This document shows positions 42,899 through 52,188 of a DNA stretch of 64,000 nucleotides, piece after piece. Under the pieces are notes generated by a model. It was not told the DNA's origin and did not search any database. It worked only from the letters and a program-made list of their open reading frames with translations. Position numbers and translations under genes: made by a program. Source of the DNA: Trichocoleus sp. FACHB-46 (lineage in GTDB: Bacteria > Cyanobacteriota > Cyanobacteriia > FACHB-46); NCBI RefSeq assembly GCF_014695385.1, contig NZ_JACJOD010000031.1:248001-312000 (forward strand), in the 5' to 3' direction. How positions within the stretch are numbered: the stretch's first letter is position 1; each line of letters begins with the position of its first letter.

Positions 42899-44485
42899 TT
42901 AGAGGGCTGAGACGGTTAGTTGGTTAGGTTGGGCAGGGTTGCCGTGGAGGGTGACGGTGCGTTGGTTGGCGGCTAGGTGGCGGACGATTTTGTAGATGGG
43001 CTCGATTTGGTCTGGGGCACCTGCTTTCTCAGCGATCGCCTGTAAAGACAGAGGTTGACCAGATTGTTGCAACGCCTTGACCACTTGTTTTTGCAAGTCA
43101 AGTACGGAAGCGGCGGCTTTTTTGCCTGCTTCTACACCGGGTTGGTGGTAAGCGTTGACGTTGACGAGAAAGCCGTAGAAACCCACAGCTCTTTCGTACA
43201 GAGCAATCAAAGCTCCAACGTTGTAGGGATCAACTTGGGGAATAGTAACGGTGATGGAGTCCCGCTGGTTTTCGTAGAGGGCGCGGCGAGTGCCTTGCAG
43301 CAAACCAGAGAGGTAGTCACCTGAGGTAACGCCGGGCTCAACTTCTACAGAAGGGCCTTGGCGATCGCGTAGTACTTCGATAAAGGTAACGAAGAAATTA
43401 GCGACACCTTCGCGCAACTGCTGCACATAGGCATGCTGATCGGTCGAGCCTTTATTGCCATAAACGGCGATCCCCTGATGCACCACTTGGCCGTTTAAGT
43501 CTTTCTCTTTGCCCAGAGATTCCATGACTAGCTGTTGCAGATAGCGACTAAACAGCAGCAGGCTGTCTTTGTAGGGCAGCACTACCATGTCTTTTTCGCC
43601 TCGACCATTCCCAGCGTAATACCACGCCAGAGCTAGGAGAGCAGCTGGATTGCTTTTGAGGTTGGGAATCCGAGTCGCGGCATCCATCTCTTTCGCACCC
43701 TCTAGCATCGTGCGGATATCAATTCCTTGCAGGGCCGCAGGTAGCAAGCCGACTGACGAAAGCTCGGAGGTGCGTCCACCGACCCAGTCGTGCATGGGAA
43801 AAGTGGCTAACCACTCTTCTGACTTGGCGAGTTTATCCAAGCTGCTATCTTGCCCTGTAATGGCGATCGCATATTGCGGAAAGTTGAGCCCTTGGTCGTT
43901 GTAGGCTTTTTGCACTTCCAGCATGCCATTACGTGTTTCTGGGGTACCGCCAGACTTGGAAATCGTAATTACCAGCGTGCTAGAGAGCCGATCTTGAAGC
44001 TGAGTCAAGACGCGATCGATGCCTGCGGGATCAGTGTTGTCAATGAAGTGAAGGTTGAGGGGCGGAAAATCTGGTGCTAGTGCTGCGGCAACAAACTGCG
44101 GCCCTAATGCCGAACCCCCAATCCCGATGGAAAGGACATCAGTGAATTTTTCAGCTTGGGGAGGACGAATGGCCCCGCTATGAACTTTTTGAGTAAACGC
44201 TTCAATCTGCCCTAGCGTTTCTACAATGTCTTGCTTGAGTTCCGCTGTGGGAGCTAAGTCGGGGTCGCGGAGCCAATAATGCCCCACCATGCGATTTTCA
44301 TCCGGGTTGGCGAGCGCGCCTTTTTCTAGCTCAGCCATGTCCCGAAAGGCCCGCTCAAACTTAGGCTGTAGTGCTGCGACGAAGGCATCATCAAACCGCA
44401 TGCGGCTGATATCTAGATAAAATCCCAAGCCCTCGTGGTAGTAAAGCCAGTCTTGGTAACGTTGCCAAAGTGCAGCGGCATCCAT
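42899..44485 (-). CDS. pgi: Glucose-6-phosphate isomerase
   Basis: This cytoplasmic enzyme interconverts glucose-6-phosphate and fructose-6-phosphate, linking glycogen, the oxidative pentose phosphate route and glycolysis. It has 528 residues from ATG 44485; a GTG 15 bases upstream is possible. Landmarks include [56 protein letters not shown], the catalytic-region [38 protein letters not shown] and a C-terminal region with KQVVKAL. The cyanobacterial PGI length is typical. It faces the CAAD gene tail to tail across the terminator and the inverted repeat. Confidence 0.95.
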   Translation of the reverse strand: MDAAALWQRYQDWLYYHEGLGFYLDISRMRFDDAFVAALQPKFERAFRDMAELEKGALANPDENRMVGHYWLRDPDLAPTAELKQDIVETLGQIEAFTQKVHSGAIRPPQAEKFTDVLSIGIGGSALGPQFVAAALAPDFPPLNLHFIDNTDPAGIDRVLTQLQDRLSSTLVITISKSGGTPETRNGMLEVQKAYNDQGLNFPQYAIAITGQDSSLDKLAKSEEWLATFPMHDWVGGRTSELSSVGLLPAALQGIDIRTMLEGAKEMDAATRIPNLKSNPAALLALAWYYAGNGRGEKDMVVLPYKDSLLLFSRYLQQLVMESLGKEKDLNGQVVHQGIAVYGNKGSTDQHAYVQQLREGVANFFVTFIEVLRDRQGPSVEVEPGVTSGDYLSGLLQGTRRALYENQRDSITVTIPQVDPYNVGALIALYERAVGFYGFLVNVNAYHQPGVEAGKKAAASVLDLQKQVVKALQQSGQPLSLQAIAEKAGAPDQIEPIYKIVRHLAANQRTVTLHGNPAQPNQLTVSAL

Positions 44486-44557
44486 AAACAGTATTTCCAC
44501 CTATTGTCTTTACCATTCATCAGTTTACCGATGGAGTTTAGAGTCTGTCTGAGTCCT

Positions 44558-44854
44558 CTAAACATTCGGCTTTGGAAGGATACGCAGAAACTTAATAATT
44601 TGACCTGTGACTTCGATGCCGACGAAGTGATGATCGAGGGTGAACCGATAGAAAATTGCTCTAGAACCCATTTGTCGAAGTTCTGGCAAGTCTTGCAATT
44701 GCGTTATCTGTAAAAACTCCACAAAGACAAATTGGCACACCTGCTGATACACAGTCGGCTCTAGCTCTTTTAGGTCTAAGAGAAAAGACCTCTCGTAACG
44801 AATTTCCAACTTCAAAGGTTTATGCAATCTACTCTTTAGTGGTAATTCACGCAT
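44558..44854 (-). CDS. RelE/ParE-like toxin candidate
   Basis: This is a protein of up to 98 residues: EIRYERSFLLDLKELEPTVYQQV has the RelE/ParE opening strand-helix, the middle gives LPELRQMGSRAIFYRFTLDH, and the end reads HHFVGIEVTGQIIKFLRIL. This is the fold and size of RelE-family mRNA interferases or ParE toxins. ATG 44854 is taken; a TTG at 44809 would start directly at MEIRYERSF, as many toxins do. A small gene for a likely antitoxin ends 35 bases upstream. Activity is unproven; ribosome-dependent catalytic residues cannot be confirmed by eye. Confidence 0.68.
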   Translation of the reverse strand: MRELPLKSRLHKPLKLEIRYERSFLLDLKELEPTVYQQVCQFVFVEFLQITQLQDLPELRQMGSRAIFYRFTLDHHFVGIEVTGQIIKFLRILPKPNV

Positions 44855-44889
44855 GTTGGCACTGCCACAGCATTGGATTACAGCGTTTT

Positions 44890-45087
44890 TTACAGTAAAG
44901 GCAGCGATCGCAACGCTTCTTCACGAGTGAGCGTGTCACCGGGTTGCAGGGTTTGCTTCGATTCTTCGATCGCCCGGAGCATATAAAAATCGTAATAAAG
45001 CGCTTCTAATACTGGCCATATACTTTCTATCTCCTCATCCGACAGTTGATCAATTAAGCGATGTACCCTACTTCTCAGAGGATTCAT
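44890..45087 (-). CDS. Antitoxin candidate of the RelE/ParE-like pair
   Basis: This is a 65-residue acidic, helical protein: RVHRLIDQLSDEEIESIWPVLEALYYDFYML, then AIEESKQTLQPGDTLTREEALRSLPLL. The final part (PGDTLTREEALRSL) is the kind of flexible tail with which small cyanobacterial antitoxins cover a RelE-type toxin, and the size and order (antitoxin before toxin) are typical. No clear DNA-binding motif is visible in the N-terminus. Pairing with the downstream gene is inferred from spacing and size. Confidence 0.6.
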   Translation of the reverse strand: MNPLRSRVHRLIDQLSDEEIESIWPVLEALYYDFYMLRAIEESKQTLQPGDTLTREEALRSLPLL

Positions 45088-45307
45088 ACTTCAAATCTGC
45101 TGTAGTTACCGAGTAGCCAGCGATCGCGCCGCCACTTTTACAACACACAATACTGCATTGGCTCAATTTAATGGCGAAACTACCCTGAGAGATGTTGTTC
45201 GTCCCAAACCTTGAAGCCAAGCATTTTTAACAACACCTGTTGGCAACACTTGTTGACTGAAGACACCGAGATGATGCAGATTGCTTAATGCAGCGATCGC
45301 AGAGTTC

Positions 45308-45790
45308 ATGAATATTCGCATTGGCAACGGCTACGACATTCACCGCCTCGTAGAGGGACGAGCCTTAATTCTGGGTGGTGTCAACATTCCCCACAAACTC
45401 GGCTTACTGGGCCATAGTGATGCCGATGTGCTCACCCACGCCATTATGGATGCCATGCTAGGGGCGCTCAGCTTGGGCGACATTGGCCTTTACTTTCCCC
45501 CATCCGATCCCCAATGGGCGGGAGCCGACAGCCTCAAGCTACTTGAGCAAGTGCATCAATTAATCCGGAACGAAGGTTGGCAGATTGGCAACATTGACTC
45601 GGTGATTGTGGCAGAGCGGCCCAAGCTCAAGCTCCACATCTCAGCCATGCGCGATCGCCTTGCCACCGTTTTAGAACTCAACCCCAATCAAGTCGGCATC
45701 AAAGCCACAACCAACGAGAAGCTAGGCCCAGAAGGCCGAGAGGAAGGGATTTCCTCTTATGCAGTCGTACTATTGCAGCAAGCAACGTAG
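45308..45790 (+). CDS. ispF: 2-C-methyl-D-erythritol 2,4-cyclodiphosphate synthase
   Basis: This is the fifth enzyme of the plastid/bacterial MEP isoprenoid pathway, forming the cyclic diphosphate. The 160 residues from ATG 45308 start [19 protein letters not shown] with the metal-binding Asp and His, then [24 protein letters not shown] and the closing [23 protein letters not shown]. Length and motifs are complete. The small membrane protein gene follows after 36 bases. It supplies precursors for carotenoids, chlorophyll tails and quinones. Confidence 0.96.
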   Translation: MNIRIGNGYDIHRLVEGRALILGGVNIPHKLGLLGHSDADVLTHAIMDAMLGALSLGDIGLYFPPSDPQWAGADSLKLLEQVHQLIRNEGWQIGNIDSVIVAERPKLKLHISAMRDRLATVLELNPNQVGIKATTNEKLGPEGREEGISSYAVVLLQQAT

Positions 45791-45826
45791 CAAGTAGAAT
45801 CGAGGCAATTAGCTGCCCCTTTAAAC

Positions 45827-46240
45827 ATGTTCGATCCATTGCGCCGCTTAAAGTTTTTGCCTTGGCGATCGCTCGCCTTACTGACACTTGCCACTTTAGC
45901 GATCGTGGCAGTGATAGAAGTGGCCTTAGGAATGGGTTACACCCAAGTGGGTTTGCTCAGAGCGGTCTTAAACGCTTTATTTAGTCCACCTTGGGTAGTG
46001 ATTATGCAGGTGGCTGCTGGCATTGGCATCGGAGGGTTAGCAGTTTTCCTACTAGAAACAAAATGGCAGCAAGTATCCATCAACGCTGGCGTGCTGTGGG
46101 CATTAGTGCTGTGTTTGATTTTGGGATCACTGGTTCGCTCCTTCATTCCGTTGCCAGCAATCCTAGTCAATCCTGGGGAAACGCTGTTTATGGGCTTCAT
46201 TGTGGGGGTATTTTGGCGAGGCCGCCCTTACTGGCGCTAA
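45827..46240 (+). CDS. Small integral membrane protein, unknown function
   Basis: This is a 137-residue protein with four clear hydrophobic segments: SLALLTLATLAIVAVIEVAL, VIMQVAAGIGIGGLAVFLL, NAGVLWALVLCLILGSLV and a last one near GETLFMGFIVGVFW. The ends are basic (RRLKF at the start, GRPYWR at the end). I do not recognise a family. It may be co-transcribed with ispF. Confidence 0.7.
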   Translation: MFDPLRRLKFLPWRSLALLTLATLAIVAVIEVALGMGYTQVGLLRAVLNALFSPPWVVIMQVAAGIGIGGLAVFLLETKWQQVSINAGVLWALVLCLILGSLVRSFIPLPAILVNPGETLFMGFIVGVFWRGRPYWR

Positions 46241-46364
46241 ACCAGCCACATCATTGAGGTAGCCTCAAGCAGACTTCAGCCAGAAAATCTGACTTTTGGC
46301 TTTACCTACCTACTTCAGAGAAATTGAGATCTATGATGGCAAAGAAGCTTGATGTTCGTGCAAC

Positions 46365-48146
46365 ATGTTCTCTGCTGCTTTTTTGACTGTACCGCTGCGT
46401 CGCTGGGGTTTAGTTGCCTTGGTCGCTATGTTGGCGATCGCCCTAAGTGCTTGCAATCTCACCAACTTTAAGACTGAAGCAGCTCAGGTGCCTCAGATTG
46501 TGGTTAGCACCCTCAGTGATCCCAAAACTTTTAACTATCCCCTCAACCAAGAAGCTCCTAACGTTTTCACCTACATTTACGAAGGGTTGGTCACCGAAAA
46601 CGGCAACAGTGAAATTGAGCCAGCTCTGGCGGAATCCTGGGAGATTTCGGAGGATAAGCGGCGGATTGTCTTTACGCTCCGTGAGGGCTTGAAGTGGTCG
46701 GATGGAGCACCTCTGACAGCAGACGACATTACGTTTACTTACAACGACCTTTACTTCAACGAAAAAATCCCCACTGATACGAGGGATGTTTTGCGAATAG
46801 GCGAAAGTGGCGCTTTACCAACGGTTCGCAAGCTGAGCGATCGCCGGATTGAATTTACGGTACCAGAACCATTTGCGCCGTTCCTCCGCATCACTGGTTT
46901 ACCGATTCTGCCTCGTCACGCTCTGATTGATTCTGTCAAAACCCTAGGTTCAGATGGTAATCCCAAGTTCTTATCGACTTGGGGCGTGGATACAGATCCC
47001 AGCAAGATTATTGCCAATGGTCCTTATATGCTGGCAGGCTATGTTCCTAGTCAGCGAGTGATTTTTCAGCGCAACCCTCATTACTGGCGTAAGGATGCTC
47101 AGGGCAACGCGCTGCCCTATATTGAGCGCTTTATTTGGCAGATTGTTGAGTCTACCGATACCTCACTGCTCCAGTTTCGCTCTGGGGGCTTAGATGCTTT
47201 AGGAGTTCAGCCCGAAAATTTCTCGCTGCTGAAGGGAGAAGAAAAGCGTGGCAAGTTCACAATTTACAATGGCGGTCCCGCAGCAGGCACCAACTTTATT
47301 TCCTTTAATCTCAATAAAGCTCGGCGCTCAGATGGTCGCCCGATTGTAGACCCGATTAGGTCCAAGTGGTTTAATACCCTGGCATTTCGGCAGGCAGTTG
47401 CCTATGCGCTCGATCGCCAAACCATGATCAACAACACCTTTCGGGGAATCGGTCAGCCGCAGAACTCTCCCATCTCCTTGCAAAGCCCCTACTATCTCTC
47501 GGCTGAGGAAGGGTTGAAGGTTTATAACTACAATCCCGAAAAAGCCAAACAGTTATTGCGAGGGGCGGGGTTCAAATACAGCGCCCAGGGACAGTTGCAA
47601 GATGCCGAAGGCCATCCGGTGCGGTTCACTTTGATTACTAACTCTGGCAACAAAATTCGGGAGGCAATGGGGGCACAGGTAAAGCAAGACCTCCAGAAGA
47701 TTGGCATTCAAGTGGATTTCAATCCGATTAACTTCAACACGTTGGTGGAAAAACTCTCCACGACCAGAGATTGGGACTGCTATCTTTTGGGCTTAACCGG
47801 AGGGGTAGAACCTAATGATGGCGCGAACGTATGGTTAAGCCAAGGCGGATTACACAGCTTTAATCAAGGTCCATCACCGGGACAACCTCCCATTCAGGGT
47901 TGGGAAGTAACGGAGTGGGAAAAAGAAATCGATCGCCTTTATATCCAAGGTGCTCAAGAGCTAGACGAGGCCAAGCGCAAAGCTATTTATGCCAAAACGC
48001 AGCAGATTACTCAGGAGCAAGTGCCTGTGATTTATCTGGTCAATCCACTGTCGTTGTCGGCGGTACGCGATCGCGTTGAAGGGGTGAAATTCACGGCTTT
48101 GGGTGGCTCGCTCTGGAACATCTACGAACTCAAGTTAAGCGAGTAA
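46365..48146 (+). CDS. Peptide/nickel-type (family 5) solute-binding lipoprotein, copy 1
   Basis: This is a 593-residue lipoprotein: signal RRWGLVALVAMLAIALSAC ends in a lipobox with cysteine. The DppA/OppA-type fold is evident from STLSDPKTFNYPLNQEAPN, the signature ALAESWEISEDKRRIVFTLREGLKWSDGAPLTADD, NGPYMLAGY, AVAYALDRQTM and LTGGVEPNDG. A second, clearly homologous gene follows directly. No permease or ATPase genes of an oligopeptide transporter are nearby, so the pair may feed a distantly encoded transporter. The ligand is unknown. Confidence 0.9.
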   Translation: MFSAAFLTVPLRRWGLVALVAMLAIALSACNLTNFKTEAAQVPQIVVSTLSDPKTFNYPLNQEAPNVFTYIYEGLVTENGNSEIEPALAESWEISEDKRRIVFTLREGLKWSDGAPLTADDITFTYNDLYFNEKIPTDTRDVLRIGESGALPTVRKLSDRRIEFTVPEPFAPFLRITGLPILPRHALIDSVKTLGSDGNPKFLSTWGVDTDPSKIIANGPYMLAGYVPSQRVIFQRNPHYWRKDAQGNALPYIERFIWQIVESTDTSLLQFRSGGLDALGVQPENFSLLKGEEKRGKFTIYNGGPAAGTNFISFNLNKARRSDGRPIVDPIRSKWFNTLAFRQAVAYALDRQTMINNTFRGIGQPQNSPISLQSPYYLSAEEGLKVYNYNPEKAKQLLRGAGFKYSAQGQLQDAEGHPVRFTLITNSGNKIREAMGAQVKQDLQKIGIQVDFNPINFNTLVEKLSTTRDWDCYLLGLTGGVEPNDGANVWLSQGGLHSFNQGPSPGQPPIQGWEVTEWEKEIDRLYIQGAQELDEAKRKAIYAKTQQITQEQVPVIYLVNPLSLSAVRDRVEGVKFTALGGSLWNIYELKLSE

Positions 48147-48222
48147 TTTGTTCAGAACTAGCCATCATTCAGACACAAATAACATAGCGGTTTATGATGC
48201 TGAAAAGCTTTGCAACGTCTCC

Positions 48223-50055
48223 ATGACCGCTATTTCTTTTGGGATGAAATTGCTCCGTCGTTGGCTCTCTGTCCTGCTGGTATTGAGTTTGGCGATCGCG
48301 CCCTCTCTACTCTTAACTGGGTGTCGTCCAACGGAGTTCCGCACTGCTGCCGCCCAAGTGCCGCAATTAGTTCTGACATCCTTGAGCGATCCCAAAACGT
48401 TTAATCCCACCTTTAACCAAGAATTTCCCAATGTGTTTCTCTTTACCGAGGAGCATCTGCTGCGAGAAAACGGGGTGACGGGTGAGGTAGAACCTGCTCT
48501 GGCAGAATCTTGGAGCATTTCAGCTAATAAACAGCGGGTCATCTTCAATTTAAGGCCAAATCTGCAATGGTCGGATGGTCAACCGCTGACGGCGGCAGAT
48601 GTCGTCTTTACCTTTCAGCAGGTCATCTTCAACCCAGAAATTCCCACGGATTATGCCGATAGCTTACGGATTGGTGGTAACCGAGCTTTCCCGCAGGTAC
48701 AGCAACTAGACGATCGCCGGGTAGAATTTATTTTGCCTGAACCGTTTGCGCCGTTGCTGCGATCGCTGGCAGGACATGATGGTGCGCCGATTTTGCCTAA
48801 ACATGCTTTAGAGCGATCGGTGCAGACACTCAGTTCCGATGGCAACCCCCAGTTCATTTCCACTTGGAGTACAGCTACCAATCCCAAGCAACTAGTCGTC
48901 AACGGTCCCTACCAAGTCGAAAGTTACGTTTCGGGACAGCGGATTGTGTTTCGTCGCAACCCTTACTACTGGCGGCGCGATCCTCAAGGCCAACCCCTAC
49001 CCTATATCGAGCGGCTTGTTTGGCAATTTATCGAAAACACCGACACTCAACTGCTACGATTTCGCTCTGGCGATTTGGATGTGATGGGTGATGTGCGACC
49101 TCTACGCCCAGAGTATTTTTCGTTGTTAAAACGGGAAGAAAAGCGGGGCAAATTTAAGCTTTACAATGGTGGCCCTTGGTCGGGTACTACCTATCTCACC
49201 TTTAACCTAACGGAAGCGAGAGACAAAAATAATCGGCCCTTTGTAGACCCCATTAAGTCTAAGTGGTTCAACACCTTGGCCTTTCGGCAAGCGATCGCCC
49301 ACGCCATCGATCGCCCCCGCATGAATAACAACCTGTTTCGGGGCATTAGTGAGCTGCAAGATTCGCCCATTTCGGTGCAAAGCCCTTACTATCTCTCACC
49401 CCAAGAAGGGCTAAAAACCTACGATTACAATCTGCAAAAAGCGCGACAGCTCTTGAAAAGCGCAGGCTTTAAGTACAACGCCCAAGGCCAGTTGCTTGAT
49501 GCGGAAAACCACCCAATCCGTTTTACATTGCTCACTAACGCAGAAAATCGTCAGCGAGTTGCGATGGGAGCGCAGATCAAGCAAGACCTAGCTGCTATTG
49601 GCATTCAAGTTGATTTCACTCCAATTAGCTTCAACACTTTGCTAGATAAAGTTTCTAGCTCGCGGGATTGGGAAGCTCATATGATCGGCTTTACGGGTGG
49701 CATTGAACCCCACGGAGCGGCGAATCTGTGGCTGAGTAGTGGTGGGTCGCATTCCTTAAACCTGAAGCAACAGCCAGGACAACCACCGATTCAAGGCTGG
49801 CAACCGAAAGATTGGGAGCTAGAAATCGATCGCCTGTATACTGCTGGTGCCAGAGAGCTAGACGAAACTAAGCGCAAAGCGATTTACGGCGATTTTCAGC
49901 GAATTGTGCAGGAGCAATTGCCCGTGATTTACCTGGTGAATGAAATTGCCATCGTGGCGGTGCGCGATCGCATCCAGGGAATTCAGTACACAGGTTTACC
50001 CAGTTGGGGATTGTGGAATATCGCAGAACTTAAAATTGAAGACAACAAAGATTAA
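48223..50055 (+). CDS. Peptide/nickel-type (family 5) solute-binding lipoprotein, copy 2
   Basis: This is a paralogue of the preceding gene, with the same landmarks (LTSLSDPKTFNPTFNQEFPN, ALAESWSISANKQRVIFNLRP, VESYVSGQRIVFRRNPYYWRRD). From ATG 48223 it has 610 residues; ATG 48244 is another choice, while the TTG at 48148 is unlikely. The signal peptide ends in LLTGC, a lipobox. It has a short insertion relative to copy 1 near residue 190 (AGHDG) and extra residues in DVMGDVRPLRPE. Adjacent paralogues argue for local duplication and possible division of ligands. larB starts 15 bases after it. Confidence 0.9.
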   Translation: MTAISFGMKLLRRWLSVLLVLSLAIAPSLLLTGCRPTEFRTAAAQVPQLVLTSLSDPKTFNPTFNQEFPNVFLFTEEHLLRENGVTGEVEPALAESWSISANKQRVIFNLRPNLQWSDGQPLTAADVVFTFQQVIFNPEIPTDYADSLRIGGNRAFPQVQQLDDRRVEFILPEPFAPLLRSLAGHDGAPILPKHALERSVQTLSSDGNPQFISTWSTATNPKQLVVNGPYQVESYVSGQRIVFRRNPYYWRRDPQGQPLPYIERLVWQFIENTDTQLLRFRSGDLDVMGDVRPLRPEYFSLLKREEKRGKFKLYNGGPWSGTTYLTFNLTEARDKNNRPFVDPIKSKWFNTLAFRQAIAHAIDRPRMNNNLFRGISELQDSPISVQSPYYLSPQEGLKTYDYNLQKARQLLKSAGFKYNAQGQLLDAENHPIRFTLLTNAENRQRVAMGAQIKQDLAAIGIQVDFTPISFNTLLDKVSSSRDWEAHMIGFTGGIEPHGAANLWLSSGGSHSLNLKQQPGQPPIQGWQPKDWELEIDRLYTAGARELDETKRKAIYGDFQRIVQEQLPVIYLVNEIAIVAVRDRIQGIQYTGLPSWGLWNIAELKIEDNKD

Positions 50056-50070
50056 CTAATTCTGAATCCT

Positions 50071-50841
50071 GTGACCCAACCCGAAGCCATCCGTCTCCTC
50101 CTGCAAGCTGTAGCTCACGGTGAAGTCAGCCCTGACTCAGCCCTAGAAAAACTCAAGCATTTTGATTTTGAACCTGTTGAAGATTTTGCTCGCATTGATC
50201 ACCACCGCACCCTGCGAACAGGATTCCCTGAGGTGATTTGGGGTCCGGGCAAAACCCCAGAGCAAATTATTGAAATTATCAAGGTGATGCGCGATCGCAA
50301 TCCAGTCGTCATGGCGACTCGGATCGAACCTAATGTGTACGCTCAATTGCGAGAGCAGATTCCAGAATTGCATTACTACGCCCTGGCTCGGATTTGCGCC
50401 TTAGTGCCTGCCCGTTTAGAACCTCGCCATTCTGGGACGATTGGTTTGCTGTCAGCGGGTACAGCCGATCTGCCTGTAGCTGAAGAAGCCGCCATCACCG
50501 CCGAACTGTCTGGTTTTCAAGTCAAGCGGTTTTGGGATGTCGGAGTGGCGGGCATTCATCGTTTGCTCAGTAACCGTCAGGCGATCGCGGAAGCAGACGT
50601 GTTGATTGTGGTAGCAGGTATGGAAGGAGCCTTACCCAGCGTGGTCGGTGGCTTGACCGATTGCCCTGTGATCGCAGTACCCACAAGTATTGGCTATGGC
50701 GCTAGTTTCAATGGCTTAGCTGCTTTGCTCACCATGCTCAACTCCTGTGCCGCTGGGATTGGTGTGGTGAATATTGACAATGGTTTCGGCGCAGCAGTTC
50801 TGGCAGGGCAAATTCTCCGCACGGCGCAGAAGCTGCGATAA
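50071..50841 (+). CDS. larB: LarB, nickel-pincer nucleotide cofactor biosynthesis
   Basis: This enzyme carboxylates and hydrolyses nicotinic acid adenine dinucleotide, the first step towards the nickel-pincer cofactor of lactate racemase and related enzymes. The 256 residues (GTG start) show the PurE-like core: SAGTADLPVAEEAAITAELSG, VLIVVAGMEGALPSVVGGLTDCPVIAVPTSIGYGASFNG and LLTMLNSCAAGIGVVNIDNGFGAA. The motif order is that of LarB rather than PurE. LarC and LarE are not in the window. It is the last gene of the run with the peptide-binding proteins, though that link may be accidental. Confidence 0.93.
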   Translation: MTQPEAIRLLLQAVAHGEVSPDSALEKLKHFDFEPVEDFARIDHHRTLRTGFPEVIWGPGKTPEQIIEIIKVMRDRNPVVMATRIEPNVYAQLREQIPELHYYALARICALVPARLEPRHSGTIGLLSAGTADLPVAEEAAITAELSGFQVKRFWDVGVAGIHRLLSNRQAIAEADVLIVVAGMEGALPSVVGGLTDCPVIAVPTSIGYGASFNGLAALLTMLNSCAAGIGVVNIDNGFGAAVLAGQILRTAQKLR

Positions 50842-50972
50842 AGATTTGCAAGTCTGCCTGGAACCCTGCACAACTCTGATGAATTCTACAGTAGCTATTT
50901 CATAGTCCTGGTATAGGCTGACACTGCTGCCTGTATCAATTCCTTGAGCTTCTGAGTTGAAATTCGCCTGCA

Positions 50973-51479
50973 ATGGAAACGTCAATCCCTGATCTTTGGC
51001 TTCGTCAAGCAGCGGCCAGTGCGATCGCTGGGTACCAAAAACATCTCTCCCCCCGCAAAGGTTTCTCCTGTGCCCATCGGGTGCTGCATGGAGGTGAATC
51101 CTGCTCACAATATGTGAAGCGGGTGATTCTAGAGCAAGGCTTGTGGACTGCCATTCCAGCCACGCGATCGCGCTTCGCTGAATGCAAGGTTGCTAACCAG
51201 ATTTTGCAAGCTCGGAGAAACCATTGCAGACTGCAAGCGGCCAGCAAGATCGAGCAAGAGGGGGAAGAGAAAAGGCGCGATCGCAGCTCCCAGCCACAAA
51301 ACGACTGTTATGGAGTAGACGGGTTACTGTCCTGTATTGATTGCGCCGATTGCATGAACTTTAAATGGGGAGAGCAGGCCAATTGCGCTGACCTGGATTG
51401 CGGCTCTGGTCTAGACTGCTCTAGCTGCGATTGTAGTGGGGGTGACTGTGGCAGTGGTGATTGTGGCAGTTGTAGCTAA
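50973..51479 (+). CDS. yidD: YidD-family protein with 12-cysteine C-terminal tail
   Basis: This is a 168-residue protein. The first ~80 residues are YidD-like, an accessory of membrane-protein insertion: GYQKHLSPRKGFSCAHRV, then GGESCSQYVKRVILEQGLW. A basic linker (ARRNHCRLQAASK) is followed by a tail with 12 cysteines in the last ~60 residues, arranged in DC-x-x-C and GDCGS repeats. The tail is absent from classical YidD (about 70-85 residues) and could bind a metal or form disulfides; that is inference. The two YidD cysteines are present. The gene stands alone, with a 130-base gap upstream. Confidence 0.82.
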   Translation: METSIPDLWLRQAAASAIAGYQKHLSPRKGFSCAHRVLHGGESCSQYVKRVILEQGLWTAIPATRSRFAECKVANQILQARRNHCRLQAASKIEQEGEEKRRDRSSQPQNDCYGVDGLLSCIDCADCMNFKWGEQANCADLDCGSGLDCSSCDCSGGDCGSGDCGSCS

Positions 51480-51610
51480 ACGATTTAGCTTGGCAATACT
51501 TCCTGCTGCCGAATTCCCCCTAAATGAGACAATAAAGGCACAAAACCACGGAGCCAGTAAGTTCTTGAATTAACTTCACGGACTCTTTGGTTAGTACATC
51601 GGGGAAGGGT

Positions 51611-52159
51611 ATGGCAATGCTGAGAAAAATCGCAGCACTCTTGATCGTTTTATGTCTCAGCCTCTCTGGTTGTGCCGCTTCAGCCACCAGCGGCATGACT
51701 AGCTATGTGGACAGCATTGATGGTTACCAATTTCTGTATCCACTCGGTTGGAGCGAAGTTAAAGTCACCAACGGTCCAGATGTCGTGCTGCACGATTTGA
51801 TTGAGCCGACTGAGAACGTCAGCATTGTGATCAATCCTGTCCCCAACCAGAAAACGCTACAGGATTTAGGCAGTCCGGGTGAAGTCGGCTATCAACTCTC
51901 CAAAAGTGCGATCGCTCCCACAGGGTCTAAGCGCAAAGCCGAACTAGTCACCGCCGATTCCCGCGAGTTCAATGGCAAAACCTATTACACCTTGGAATAT
52001 GCAGTGCAGTTGCCCAACAACCAACAACGGCACAATCTCGCTAGTGTAGTGGTGAGCAATGGTCGGCTTTACACATTAAACGCTTCCACTACCGAGCAAC
52101 GGTGGCCCAAAGTGCGTAGTTTATTTTCAAACGTCGTCAACTCTTTTTCAGTTAATTAA
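51611..52159 (+). CDS. psbP2: PsbP-like lipoprotein (CyanoP)
   Basis: This is a 182-residue lipoprotein (signal IAALLIVLCLSLSGC). The PsbP fold shows SYVDSIDGYQFLYPLGWSEV, VLHDLIEPTENVSIVINPV, LGSPGEVGYQL and GKTYYTLEYAVQLP. CyanoP is a lumenal assembly factor of photosystem II. ATG 51611 is taken, with GGGGAAGGG just upstream; ATG 51617 would also give the signal peptide, while the TTG at 51587 is unlikely. maf follows after 29 bases, an arrangement common in cyanobacteria. Confidence 0.9.
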   Translation: MAMLRKIAALLIVLCLSLSGCAASATSGMTSYVDSIDGYQFLYPLGWSEVKVTNGPDVVLHDLIEPTENVSIVINPVPNQKTLQDLGSPGEVGYQLSKSAIAPTGSKRKAELVTADSREFNGKTYYTLEYAVQLPNNQQRHNLASVVVSNGRLYTLNASTTEQRWPKVRSLFSNVVNSFSVN

Positions 52160-52188
52160 GTCCAGTAAGTCCAGTTAATTAAGGTTGG

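Noticed and set aside
46333-46386. 17-codon frame overlapping the start of the first peptide-binding protein
   Set aside because: Too short and out of frame, with no leader-peptide codon bias; coincidence is likely.
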